Assembly (NCBI GenBank): GCA_964007475.1
Contig: OZ023273.1
Location: forward strand, 114,065,812 to 114,129,811
DNA length: 64,000 bases
From: Hybos culiciformis
Lineage: Eukaryota > Arthropoda > Insecta > Diptera > Hybotidae
Direction: 5' to 3'
Part shown: piece by piece, positions 34,431-46,890 of the stretch
Numbering within the stretch: the first letter of the stretch is position 1
Layout of the letters: each line of letters opens with the position of its first letter
Notes under the pieces: generated by a model
Database searches by the model: none
What the model was told of the DNA's origin: nothing
The model's input: only the letters and a program-made list of their open reading frames with translations
Program-made: the position numbers and the translations under genes

Positions 34431-35413
34431 AATCTCCAAATAGCGACTCCTATGGCGAAAAAAGGCACATACTTATGGGTGAAAACAAATGTAAACAAAA
34501 GAGTCATACTTAGTTAAATATTCAAATAGTGCCCCAATGGCGAAAAATAGCACATACAGCAAAACAGTCAATATTAACGATACCTGTTAATTTTTTTAAA
34601 GTTTAAATAAAAAGTCGACGCCGTCGCATTTTATATGATTTGATAAAATGTAAACAGTCCCTTTCGCGGCAAATAAACAGTCCCTCTCGCGACAAATAGT
34701 AATAGTTTTTTATTGAACGTTTTTTGAAAATTGATAAACTTAGAGTCACAATTTCTAAATTGAGGACGTAATTTTCTGCATTCTGTATAATCTGCTAAAA
34801 TCAACTACTTATAAAATAATATTTGGCTGACTGAAATCAAAAACTTATAATAATACGTGACCGACCGAATTTTCTTACCCATTTTTGCCGCTTTTTTCTT
34901 TTCTATACAATTTTAGTTTTTGAATTCACCTACAAATTTAGTTTGTTATGGGAAATTTTAAATTTCCCTTTGCAGAATTTTAAGAAGTAAAATTGAATTT
35001 ATGAACGGCTTTAGGACAAAATTATTTCATTTTTTTTAAATAACAGCAGTAAAATCGTGTAGTTTACAAATTAAAAAATCTGGAATATTAAATCCGATTT
35101 CAATTTTTTCAATAATCACTAATAAGTGAACAGACTCTTAGTTTTAGCTTTTGAATTTTCGATGTCAAAAAAGATCTTCGAAATTCGAAAAAACAGTCTA
35201 AAATTGCTCCTTAAAAAAGGTTTCTTTAAATGAAAAAAATGCAAAATTAGAGAAAACTGGGAAAAGTAGAAAAAAGTTTCTTTTTAAATTAATAAAATTT
35301 TGAATTGATAAAAAATGAAAATTACTTATATGTACGCTAAGGAACTACGTTCCAAATTGGTGTCCCATGACAGCTATTTTGTTTTTTTTTGTTTTTTTCT
35401 TTTTTTTTTTAAC

Positions 35414-35460
35414 TTTTTTGGTTGGTCACACATCTAAGTACTATCACTACGAGACATTGC
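35414..35460 (-). repeat. 5S-rRNA-like fragment, partial copy
   Basis: Minus strand reads AGTACTTAGATGTGTGACC, close to the 5S rRNA internal promoter C-box region (GTACTTGGATGGGTGACC). Confidence 0.55.
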
Positions 35461-35475
35461 TTTTTTTTTTTTTAG

Positions 35476-35578
35476 CTTTTTTGGTTGGTCATCCATCTAA
35501 TTTCTATCACAACGAGGCGTTGCTTAACCGTTTTGTTCAATGTTATGAATTCTTCCACTGAGCTATGTCAGTGATATA
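35476..35578 (-). repeat. 5S-rRNA-derived SINE-like sequence
   Basis: Minus strand contains TAGCTCAGTGG (tRNA A-box-like), then GGTTAAGCAACGCC (5S A-box: AGTTAAGCAACG) and AGATGGATGACC (5S C-box: GGATGGGTGACC) in the right order. It resembles a SINE with a pol III promoter of tRNA/5S type. Paralogue at 41947-42047. Confidence 0.55.
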
Positions 35579-36016
35579 CAACAATGTATTAATAGACAAT
35601 ATAAAATCGGTTTCTATGAAAACTTTCTACAATTGTCAAAGAATGTTACTGTACAATTCTACTATTTTTGTAGTTGATATATTGAAATATTTATTTCAAA
35701 TCCAATAATTAAATTTGCTGAATCACATAATGTTTAGATAATTTTAAAATTTACCTTAATTTTCATTTTAACAAATTTGTTTTAATATTTCAAATAAATG
35801 AATTGTTAAAAACAACTATTGAATTTAATAATTCTTTTAATTAATTATTTGTATTTTAAAACTCAAATCAATGAATTTTCATTAGAAAAATCAGTCAGTT
35901 TCGAATTTTTTTTCAACTATTCAAGTAATTAATTTGTTTAAAACATTAGTTAAATTAAAGAAATCTGATTCATTTAATTATGTTTAGTCAATTATTCTAA
36001 TTTATTTTTTTCTGTG

Positions 36017-36075
36017 TATAGTTATTTTTGGTACAAAAAAAACACAGTATAGTTCATATAGTTATTTTTGGTACG
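36017..36075 (+). repeat. short direct duplication beside the TA-flanked insertion
   Basis: TAGTTATTTTTGGTAC occurs on both sides of AAAAAACACAGTATAGTTCA. Unit 10 has the same arrangement at 42321-42380, so it predates duplication of the insertion. Confidence 0.75.
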
Positions 36076-36695
36076 ATTTTTCAGAATTGTTCAATTTTGA
36101 GTGACTTTTATAATGTTCGTTATTAAGTTTACTACGATAAGTATTACTAATTGAAGAATCACATTGGGTATTGTAGTTTAATGCTATGGACCAAATCCCC
36201 AAAATTTTTTACTCACAAGGAAGTTTTTTTCTTGAAAGAATCTACTAGGGAAAATATTTGTAAATTGCTCAAATTCAGAAGCGAATATTTTGTTCAACTA
36301 AAATTTCTTACACCTGGTTGGTACAGTTTAACATAAAATTTTATTTAATTACTATAAAAGCCTTACAATTTGCAATTAATGACGGACCATATGTTTTCTT
36401 TGGAAAAAAGTATTTGTATGACATATGTATGTACCTGGACCTATTGATGTTCTCTTAGATACAAATTGAATGGTCTAACCGTACCTCCTGCCCAAAAACC
36501 AAATAAAGACCTATTTACTATTTAAATACCTAATTTTATATACACTTAATATGGGGTTATTTGCAGATGACACTGCCCTTCTCTAACATTGCCAATTACC
36601 AGCTATAATAAATGATTGCCAGCCCCAAAAAATTTGAAAATCTAAAATAGAACAATTTTTTTTTTTCGGAAACGAAAAGACACTAACTTATCTAT

Positions 36696-38244
36696 CAACC
36701 TGACAAAAACGCGTTTTGTGCAAAAATTGGATTTTTATTCTTGAAAGTGGTAGAAAATGATATTAGAAATTATGTTTGTTCAACAAGTTTGCCGCCATTT
36801 TGGTTTTTTTAGGTTTTGCCGTTACTTTTTGGTTACTTTGAAATTAAGCATTTTTTAGTATGAAAACTTCGAAATAGCGTTTCATGATGTTCTAGACTTT
36901 GATTCAGGAGGAGTTACCTTCATTTTTCTAGAAAGTTTTAGTTCCTGAAAATATTGTATAGATGGCGTTTTAACCAATTTTGTGTATTAAACTAAAATTA
37001 CTCCACCTTTTGGGCAACATTTGTACTACAGAAATGAAACAAAAAAAAAACCGTTTCCAAGACCTTTCCAACAAAAAAAAAATTTTAAGAATCGAATAAT
37101 AAATAAAAGAGGTATGCCAAATTAAAAAAATTACGAAAAAAAAAATGTCCGTTATTATTCAAAAACTCAATTTTAAAGAACGACTCCATAACAAAAAAGA
37201 CTGAAAAACCAAAATTTATGAGGACATGTTATTAGGAAATGCATGTTGGAACGTGAATGAACGGATGAAACGTTAGAATAATTTAAAACAATTATCTACT
37301 ACTAAAAAACGTAACAACAACTCGTGAGTGAGATTTTGAATGATTCGGAGACAGAGGTGGACTGACCTAACAAGCTAGAAGGAGCTAGAAGGAGTTAGGT
37401 TATAAGTTTGGAAAAGAAAATTGGAAAGAAAATGAAATTGATGTGGAAGAAACATTAAAAAAAATAATTTCAAAGCTTGTATGACAATGTCTATGAAAGT
37501 GAAATGGAAGAGGAGTCTGTTTAAAACAGTTCTCGAAAATATATACAGTAAAAACAACACTAAAACTGAGCAAAAATCGAACCAAAAAACTGAAAACTGG
37601 TTTTATATAAAATGCCGCCAATCCGAAAGTACTGGACCGATTTCACTTGCGAAAGCGGCTTTGGAGAGGTATAAAGATGTACTTTTTGACTGCGGAGTTT
37701 GAAAAATATCGTACGTAAGATCATGGAGTACAACTTTTTTGAAAATGACTAAAAATGGTCATTTTTTTGTATGGGGAAATTCTAAGAAGTGAATTATCTT
37801 CTAAAACATTAAAAAATTTCAACCTGCGAAAGCGGCTTTTTAAAGAGGTCTGGAAGACCTTTCCAAAATGGTATAGAGTGACCAAATCGGTTGAAAATTG
37901 AGGGAGTACATTCAAATGAAAAAACACATTTTTTGTTTTGTCAGTGTTTTTAGGGTTTCTATATGGGTTAAACTGGCAACCCGAGTTGTCAGCACCTGCA
38001 AAGAAAACCCGCATGAATACCTACTTAAAATGATATCTGAAAATATTCTTGTAAATTTAACAACAGAGAGAAGTTTCAAAATTTTCCAAGCCTTCTGCCA
38101 CAAGAATCGTCTTAACTCCCAAAAAAAATTTTTTTTTTTTAAATCTGAAATTCAAAAACTTAGGTCAAATATCAGCCTATAAAATAAATGTAAAATGAAA
38201 GTCTAACGATTAACTTGAAAAAATGAAAAAATGTCAGGTTGCTA
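36696..38244. mobile_element. hAT-like element, unit 9 (internal deletion)
   Basis: Right end TGTCAGGTTGCTA followed by TCTATATT. The left end has lost TATTTAG (TCTATCAACCTGACA). Near 37370-37395 a deletion with a duplicated GCTAGAAGGAG joins the middle to GTTAGGTTATAAG, removing the plus-strand PGPK frame. A one-base loss near 37590 opens a longer plus-strand frame (37481-37702). Confidence 0.75.
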
Positions 38245-38910
38245 TCTATATTGCACCGAGATCACTTGATATATTGCACCGAGATGACTTGATTAAGTTA
38301 AAAGACTCCTTTAAATAGTTGTGTCTTCATTTAGCTTAAAAAAAAACTCACATTGGCAAAACCCTAAAAAAATGCGATTATGTCGTAAATCGAAACTCTA
38401 ACAACAAAACAAATTATCTAAATTCTAAATTATCGGCGTTCTAAGGTTTTAATAATATTTTCCTTCAAATAGTAACAAATTATGTATGATTATGATAGTC
38501 AGTGTTAAAATACGAAATTATAAGTTGTAATGTATTCTTTATTTTCTAAATCTCAAAATTTGAAATGAAATGATACTTCTACTATTTAATTGTATATTTT
38601 TTTTAAGAAAAAATTGATAAGCTTGGACAATATTTTCTTTAGTAGTCAAAAAAATGGTAAAAGATTTATGAAATAACACTCTATTAAATATGTCAGCTAC
38701 AATAAAACCTTCTTCTATATAAAATATATTAATTAAAAAAAACATTTAAAATGCAGAAATATATAATTCTTGAAATAAAAGATATAATTGTTTTTAGAAA
38801 AAAAAAAATAGTAGATAATTTATTTAGTTTAAAATTGTGAAAACTTATATGTAATATGTATTGTATGTGTACAAAGTTAAAAACTAAATTACAAAAATTC
38901 TTAAAAATAA

Positions 38911-39402
38911 TCATTTATCAAAATTCTTAAAAATAATCATTTTTTTCAAAATTCTTAAAAATAACAATTTATAAAAAACAAGTCGTCTTGGTGTCAATTG
39001 TGGCTCCTGTTTCTTTAACTTCTTTTTATTAATTTTTATTGTTAATCTCTTAGCATATCGATCTATATTCTGCGCTTCTAAATATATACACAACTCGAAT
39101 TGTTCATAGTGTTTGAGCGAAGAATTTTTTCCAGATCTAGCGGTTGCTTTTCGTTTCATATTGTCCTTGACAAGCTTCTTGGTTAAACTTAATTTTGCTG
39201 CATAATATTCTTTGCTTCTTTTTTGATTCAAATGATTTTTGTAAACAAACAAACGAAATTTTAAAGCTGGACTTTTGGGTGAATCTGATTGATTCAGACG
39301 TTTCTGATATTTGGTATTTGGTGTTCTTAATTCAATAATTCTGAAGTTATTTGCTGAGTTTGTATTTGACTCTTTATTATTTTTGAAGTAAAAATTACCC
39401 AT
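38911..39402 (-). CDS. gene A copy 10 (163 codons)
   Basis: Carries LKK; Phe20 replaces Cys, Ser in KLSLTKK. Confidence 0.6.
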   Translation of the reverse strand: MGNFYFKNNKESNTNSANNFRIIELRTPNTKYQKRLNQSDSPKSPALKFRLFVYKNHLNQKRSKEYYAAKLSLTKKLVKDNMKRKATARSGKNSSLKHYEQFELCIYLEAQNIDRYAKRLTIKINKKKLKKQEPQLTPRRLVFYKLLFLRILKKMIIFKNFDK

Positions 39403-40165
39403 ATTTTTAATTTTATTTTGATGTTATTATGTTATGAATTTTTCAATACAAATGACAAGTAACATAATTTTGAATCTTATTTATAATCACTGAATCTGAG
39501 TCAGGTAGTTTGAAATAAGACTCATAATATATAAGTTTTGTATGTATACATTTAATTACCATAATAAATATTAGTAGGTAAAAAAGTTTGAATTATATTA
39601 CCTGCGACAAATTTGTGTACCTACCTACTAATCTATCTATGATTAAGAATAATAAAAGTTTATGTAATCTTTCTTACTAATGAATCAAAATAAAAGAAAT
39701 ATCAAAACTATTATTATATTTTATTCTAAAATTACAAAAAAAAAACCAAAAAACCTTTAATACTTTGTTGTACAAAAATCTTAATATTCTGCGGCTAAAG
39801 AAAAAAAACACAGTATAGTTCATACACAGAAAAAAAAGAGTAGCCTTTTTATCTAAACTTCAAAAAAAATCATCTAATGTTTGTGATTGAATTTTAGCCA
39901 TTTAAACTGTTTAATTGCTCCAGCTATTCTTAATTAAATGATTTGCTACAAATCGTAATTATTTGATTCATTTACTAATTTAAATGAAATATCTAATTTG
40001 CATTATCCGTTTTTGACCCTCAAATACAAAAAACAACTCAAATGTTTTTTTGATTTTTTTTTAATTTTTTTTTTTAACTTTTTTGGTTTTTGGAACGTAT
40101 TTCCTTATTCTACGCTCTTATGGAAAAATTTATTAAAAATTTGAACACTTTAGTGTCAGTACAAA

Positions 40166-40310
40166 GTGTCGGTACACACTCCGACGCGATCATAGATTTT
40201 GAGCGAGCAATGATTTTTTTTTTTAGCAGCAGTTCCAAAAAATTTTGAAAATATCGCTGCTAAACCGCAGCGACCAAAAATATGATCGCGTCGGCGTCTG
40301 TCGGTACATG
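40166..40310. repeat. 145-bp imperfect inverted repeat (paralogue)
   Basis: Same element as 32417-32561. Confidence 0.75.
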
Positions 40311-41884
40311 ATAAACAAAAAAAAAAGTTAAAAAAAATTATTATATTTTTATTATATTTTTTTAGGTATTTTAATAAATATTGTGTTCTTTGGTTTGCAT
40401 TAATAATTAATAGAAATAAAACAAAAAGAATAGTAAACATCCAATGAAATTTAAAAAATTAAAATCCAAAATTCTATCAAAGTTATCTATCAATATTATC
40501 TGTACAAAATAATTCCGATGTTTCACATCTATCAAACGTCCCGCCGGCTCTTGTATTTTTATTGAACTTTGTATGAAAATTGATAAACTTAAATTTTATT
40601 TCAATTTATAAAATATTTATAAAATATAATATTTAGTAAATATTAATTTTTTATTATTCACTAATTAATATTTTATAGTTCAAATAAAATTTAGATTTTC
40701 ATACTAATTTCAATGTTAATAAAAATCTTGTATAATTTTGTCAGTATTATTTTGCCAATATAAAGGCGCTATTCGGTACCAAGGCAAGTCAAGTCATCTG
40801 CCGGCGTTAGATATTTCGATACTTTGCCATTTTGGCTATGATATTTGTTTTTTTTTGTGTTGCAAAAACAACAAAAAAAAAAATTTAAATTTATAAGTAT
40901 TCACTTGTTTAAATCTCCTATGGCGAAAAAAGGCACATACTTATGGGTGAAAACAAATGTAAACAAAAGAGTCATACTTAGTTAAATATTCAAATAGTGC
41001 CCCAATGGCGAAAAATAGCACATACAGCAAAACAGTCAATATTAACGATACCTGTTAATTTTTTTAAAGTTTAAATAATAAGTCGACGCCGTCGCATTTT
41101 ATATGATTTGATAAAATGTAAACAGTCCCTTTCGCGGCAAATAAACAGTCCCTCTCGCGGCAAATAGTAATAGTTTTTTATTGAACGTTGTATGAAAATT
41201 GATAAACTTAGAGTCACAATTTCTAAATTGAGGACGTAATTTTCTGCATTCTGTATAATCTGCTAAAATCAACTACTTATAAAATAATATTTGGCTGACT
41301 GAAATCAAAAACTTATAATAATACGTGACCGACCGAATTTTCTTACCCATTTTTGCCGCTTTTTTCTTTTCTATACAATTTTAGTTTTTGAATTCACCTA
41401 CAAATTTAGTTTGTTATGGGAAATTTTAAATTTCCCTTTGCAGAATTTTAAGAAGTAAAATTGAATTTGTGAACGGCTTTAGGACAAAATTATTTCATTT
41501 TTTTTAAATAACAGCAGTAAAATCGTGTCGTTTACAAATTAAAAAATCTGGAATATTAAATCCGATTTCAATTTTTTCAATAATCACTAATAAGTGAACA
41601 GACTCTTAGTTTTAGCTTTTTGAATTTTCGATGTCAAAAAAGATCTTCGAAATTCGAAAAAACAGTCTAAAATTGCTCCTTAACAAAGGTTTCTTTAAAT
41701 GAAAAAAATGCAAAATTAGAGAAAACTGGGAAAAGTAGAAAAAAGTTTCTTTTTAAATTAATAAAATTTAGAATTGATAAAAAATGAAAATTACTTATAT
41801 GTACGCTAAGGAACTACGTTCCAAACTGTGTCTAATGACAGCTCTTTTGTTTTTTTTTGTTTTTTTCTTTTTTTTTAAACTTTT

Positions 41885-42047
41885 TTGGTTGGTCACACAT
41901 CTAAGTACTATCACTACGAGACATTGTTTTTTTTTTGTTTTAGCTTTTTTGGTTGGTCATCCATCTAAGTTCTATCACAACGAGGCGTTGCTTAACCGTT
42001 TTGTTCAATGTTATGAATTCTTCCACTGAGCTATGTCAGTGATATAC
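41885..42047 (-). repeat. 5S-rRNA-derived SINE-like sequence (paralogue, with partial copy)
   Basis: Main copy about 41947-42047 with AGAACTTAGATGGATGACC and GGTTAAGCAACG on the minus strand; partial copy 41885-41927. Confidence 0.55.
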
Positions 42048-43004
42048 AACAATGCATTAATAGACAATATAAAATCGGTTTCTATGAAAACTTTCTACAA
42101 TTGTCAAAGAATGTTACTGTACAATTCTACTATTTTTCTTTTAATTAATTATTTGTATTTTAAAACTCAAATCAATGAATTTTCATTAGAAAAATCAGTC
42201 AGTTTCGAATTTTTTTTCAACTATTCAAGTAATTAATTTGTTTAAAACATTACTTAAATTAAAGAAATCTGATTCATTTAATTATGTTGAGTCAATTATT
42301 CTAATTTATTTTTTTCTGTGTATAGTTATTTTTGGTACGAAAAAAACACAGTATAGTTCATATAGTTATTTTTGGTACGATTTTTCAGAATTGTTCAATT
42401 TTGAGTGACTTTTATAATGTTCGTTATTAAGTTTACTATACGATAAGTATTACTAATTGAAGAATCACATTGGGTATTGTAGTTTAATGCTATGGACCAA
42501 ATCCCCAAAATTTTTTACTCCCAAGGAAGTTTTTTTCTTGAAAGAATCTACTAGGGAAAATATTTGTAAATTGCTCAAATTCAGAAGCGAATATTTTGTT
42601 CAACTAAAATTTCTTACACCTGGTTGGTGCAGTTTAACATAAAATTTTATTTAATTACTATAAAAGCCTTACAATTTGCAATTAATGACGGACCATATGT
42701 TTTCTTTGGAAAAAAGTATTTGTATGAGATATGTATGTACCTGGACCTATTGATGTTCTCTTAGATACAAATTGAATGGTCTAACTGTACCTCCCTGCCC
42801 AAAAACCAAATAAAGACCTAATTACTATTTAAATACCTAATTTTATATACACTTAATATGGGGTTATTTGCAGATGACACTGCCCTTCTCTAACATTGCC
42901 AATTACCAGCTATAATAATTGATTGCCAGCCCCAAAAATTTGAAAATCTAAAATAGAACAATTTTTTTTTTTCGGAAACGAAAAGACACTAACTTATCTA
43001 TATT

Positions 43005-44609
43005 TAGCAACCTGACAAAAACGCGTTTTTTGCAAAAATTGGATTTTTATTCTTGAAAGTGGTAGAAAATGATATTAGAAATTATGTTTGTTCAACAAGT
43101 TTGCCGCCATTTTGGTTTTTTTAGGTTTTACCGTTACTTTTTGGTTACTTTGAAATTAAGCATTTTTGAGTATGAAAACTTCGAAATAGCGTTTCATGAT
43201 GTTCTAGACTTTGATTCAGGAGGAGTTTACCTTCATTTTTCTAGAAAGGTTTAGTTCCTGAAAATATTGTATAGATGGCGTTTTAACCAATTTTGTGTAT
43301 TAAACTAAAATTACTCCACCTTTTGGGCAACATTTGTACTACAGAAATGAAACAAAAAAAAAACCGTTTCCAAGACCTTTCCAACAAAAAAAAATTTTAA
43401 GAATCGAATAATAAATAAAAGAGGTATGCCAAATTAAAAAAATTACGAAAAAAAAAATGTCCGTTATTATTCAAAAACTCAATTTTAAAGAACGACTCCA
43501 TAACAAAAAAGACTGAAAAACCAAAATTTATGAGGACATGTTATTATCTGTTGTCTAAAATTATAATGTTTTCTTTTAATTTTTTTTTTAAGCGCGAGAA
43601 AATTTTTTTACAAAGAAAATTTGAATTTCCCGGTCCTAAATTCATTCCCAGTCCAGCCCTGTTCGGAGATACTCGATTTTATAGAACTTGCCATATGTTT
43701 TTCACAAATTATTGTAAAATCAGATGGGATTAAATACTGAAAAAACAAATTACAATAGTAAAAAGTTTAGGTTATAAGTTTGGAAAAGAAAATTGGAAAG
43801 AAAATGAAATTGATGTGGAAGAAACATTAAAAAAAATAATTTCAAAGCTTGTATGACAATGTCTATGAAAGTGAAATGGAAGAGGAGTCTGTTTAAAACA
43901 GTTCTCGAAAATATATACAGTAAAAACAACACTAAAACTGAGCAAAAATCGAACCAAAAAACTTGAAAACTGGTTTTATATAAAATGCCGCCAATCCGAA
44001 AGTACTGGACCGATTTCACTTGCGAAAGCGGCTTTGGAGAGGTATAAAGATGTACTTTTTGACTGCGGAGTTTGAAAAATATCGTGCGTAAGATCATGGA
44101 GTACAACTTTTTTGAAAATGACTAAAAATGGTCATTTTTTTGTATGGGGAAATTCTAAGAAGTGAATTATCTTCTAAAACATTAAAAAATTTCAACCTGC
44201 GAAAGCGGCTTTTTAAAGTGGTCAGGAAGACCTTTCCAAAATGGTATAGAGTGACCAAATCGGTTGAAAATTGAGGGAGTATATTCAAATGAAAAAACAC
44301 ATTTTTTGTTTTGTCAGTGTTTTTAGGGTTTCTATATGGGTTAAACTGGCAACCCGAGTTGTCAGCACCTGCAAAGAAAACGCGCATGTATACCTACTAA
44401 AAATGATTTCTGAAAATATTCTTGTAAATTTAACAACAGAGAGAAGTTTCAAAATTTTCCAAGCCTTCTGCCACAAGAATCGTCATAGCTCCCAAAAAAA
44501 ATTTTTTTTTTAAATCTGAAATTCAAAAACTTAGGTCAAATATCAGCCTATAAAATAAATGTAAAATGAAAGATTAACTTGAAAAAATGAAAAAAATGTC
44601 AGGTTGCTA
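43005..44609. mobile_element. 1.6 kb hAT-like element, unit 10 (both ends and both TSDs present)
   Basis: Flanked by TCTATATT at 42997-43004 and 44610-44617; termini TAGCAACCTGACA / TGTCAGGTTGCTA. An internal deletion of roughly 180 bp lies near 43544. Confidence 0.85.
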
Positions 44610-46593
44610 TCTATATTGCACCGAGATCACTTGATATATTGCACCGAGATGACTTGATTAAGTTAAAAGACTCCTTTAAATAGTTGTGTCTTCATTTAGC
44701 TTAAAAAAAAAAACTCACATTGACAAAACCCTAAAAAAATGCGATTATGTCGTAAATCGAAACTGTAATAACAAAACAAATTATCTAAATTCTAAATTAT
44801 CGGCGTTCTAAGGTTTTAATAATATTTTCCTTCAAATAGTGACAAATTATGTATGATTATGATAGTCACTGTTAAAATACGAAATTATAAGTTGTAATGT
44901 ATTCTTTATTTTCTAAATCTCAAAACTTGAAATGAAATGATACTTCTACTACTTAATTGTATATTTTTTTTAAGCTTGGACAATATTTTCTTTAGTAGTC
45001 AAAAAAATGGTAAAAGATTTATGAAATAACACTCTATTAAATATGTCAGCTACAATAAAACCTTCTTCTATATAAAATATATTAAGTAAAAAAAACATTT
45101 AAAATGCAGAAATATATAATTCTTGAAATAAAAGATATAATTGTTTTTAGAAAAAAAAAAAATAGTAGATAATTTATTTAGTTTAAAATTGTGAAAACTT
45201 ATATGTAATATGTATTGTATGTGTACAAAGTTAAAAACTAAATTACAAAAATTCTTAAAAATAATCATTTATCAAAATTCTTAAAAATAATCATTTTTTT
45301 TCAAAATTCTTAAAAATAACAATTTATAAAAAACAAGTCGTCTTGGTGTCAATAGTGGCTCCTGTTTCTTTAACTTCTTTTTATTAATTTTTATTGTTAA
45401 TCTCTTAGCATATCGATCTATATTCTGCGCTTCTAAATATATACACAACTCGAATTGTTCATAGTGTTTGAGCGAAGAATTTTTTCCAGATCTAGCGGTT
45501 GCTTTTCGTTTCATATTGTCCTTGACAAGCTTCTTGGTTAAACGTAATTTTGCTGCATAATATTCTTTGCTTCTTTTTTGATTCAAATGATTTTTGTAAA
45601 CAAACAAACGAAATTTTAAAACTGGACTTTTGAGTGAATCTGATTGATTCAGACGTTTCTGATATTTGGTATTTGGTGTTCTTAATTCAATAATTCTGCA
45701 GTTATTTGCTGAATTTGTATTTGACTCTTTATTATTTTTGAAATAAAAATTACCCATATTTTTAATTTTATTTTGATGTTAATAATGTTATGAATTTTTC
45801 AATACAAATGACAAGTAACATAATTTTGAATCTTATTTATAATCACTGAATCTGAGTCAGGTAGTTTGAAATAAGACTCATAATATATAAGTTTTGTATG
45901 TATACATTCAATTACCATAATAAATATTTGTAGGTAAAAAAGTTTGAATTATATTACCTGCGACAAATTTGTGTACCTACCTACTAATCTATCTATGATT
46001 AAGAATAATAAAAGTTTAATATGTAATCTTTCTTACTAATGAATCAAAATAAAAGAAATATCAAAACTATTATTATATTTTATTCTAAAATTACAAAAAA
46101 AAACAAAAAACCTTTAATACTTTGTTGTACAAAAATCTTAATATTCTGCGGCTAAAGAAAAAAAACACAGTACAGTTCATATAGTTATTTTTGGTACGAT
46201 TTTTCAGAATTGTTCAATTTTGAGTGACTTTTATAATGTTCGTTATTAAGTTTACTACGATAAGTATTACTAATTGAAGAATCACACTGGGTATTGTAGT
46301 TTAATGCTATGGACCAAATCCCCAAAATTTTTTACTCACAAGGAAGTTTTTTTCTTGAAAGAATCTACTAGGGAAAATATTTGTAAATTGCTCAAATTCA
46401 GAAGCGAATATTTTGTTCAACTAAAATTTCTTACACCTGGTTGGTGCAGTTTAACATAAAATTTTATTTAATTACTATACAAGCCTTACAATTTGCAATT
46501 AATGACGGATGTTTTCTTTGGAAAAAAATATTTGTATGACATATGCATGTACCTGGACCTATTGATGTTCTCTTAGATACAAATTGAATGGTG
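44610..46593. repeat. array unit 11 (right end cut by MITE/minisatellite block)
   Basis: Follows the unit order through gene A11 and the upstream block, then departs from unit sequence after AAATTGAATGGT. Confidence 0.8.
45281..45757 (-). CDS. gene A copy 11 (158 codons)
   Basis: Carries LKK; Leu42, Val46 and Leu in EPLLTP. The T-run in the C-terminal repeat is 8 long, shifting the frame so the protein ends KKNDYF. Confidence 0.55.
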   Translation of the reverse strand: MGNFYFKNNKESNTNSANNCRIIELRTPNTKYQKRLNQSDSLKSPVLKFRLFVYKNHLNQKRSKEYYAAKLRLTKKLVKDNMKRKATARSGKNSSLKHYEQFELCIYLEAQNIDRYAKRLTIKINKKKLKKQEPLLTPRRLVFYKLLFLRILKKNDYF

Positions 46594-46671
46594 CAATGGA
46601 AATTATTTATTATTTTGATTTATATTTCAATAAGTAATCAGACACTGGGACTCAGAATAAACTAATAAAAA

Positions 46672-46884
46672 ACAGTCATAGAACTGCCGACAGAAGTTTA
46701 TACTTAAAGATTTAAACTATGAAATAACAGTGGCTACAAATGATGGGCTGCTTAGTACAAAATGTAAATTAAAATAAAAATATTCTTGTCTGAGCAGCAT
46801 ATCAATTGTAGCCACTGTTATTTCATAGTTTAAATCTTTTAAGTATAAACTTCTGTCGGCAGTTCTATGACTGCTTCGTGTGTT
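46672..46884. mobile_element. palindromic MITE, diverged copy
   Basis: Arms AACTGCCGACAGAAGTTTAT and complement; the left terminal CACGAAG is missing, the right terminus is present. The central loop differs from the copy at 12583. Confidence 0.8.
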
Positions 46885-46890
46885 TTGTAT

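Larger units (their letters stand above)
32081..36016. mobile_element. 3.9 kb TA-flanked composite element (unit 9)
   Basis: Termini CACAGAAAAAAAA and TTTTTTTCTGTG, flanked by TA on each side (32079-32080, 36017-36018); other units show the empty sequence TTCATATAGTT. TA target duplication is typical of Tc1/mariner-type movement. No transposase ORF. The interior holds a 145-bp inverted-repeat element, a fourfold tandem repeat and a 5S-like sequence. A shorter version occupies the same site in unit 10. Confidence 0.75.
30498..38244. repeat. array unit 9 (long type, with 3.9 kb TA-flanked insertion)
   Basis: After TCTTACTAAT the long-type sequence (GAATCAAAATAAAAG) is present. The TA-flanked insertion lies at 32081-36016. 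Confidence 0.85.
39825..42320. mobile_element. 2.5 kb TA-flanked composite element (unit 10)
   Basis: Same termini and same site as the unit 9 element (TA at 39823-39824 and 42321-42322), but with one instead of four copies of the 450-bp repeat and without about 160 bp near the right end. Confidence 0.75.
38245..44609. repeat. array unit 10 (long type, with 2.5 kb TA-flanked insertion)
   Basis: Organised like unit 9. Confidence 0.85.
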
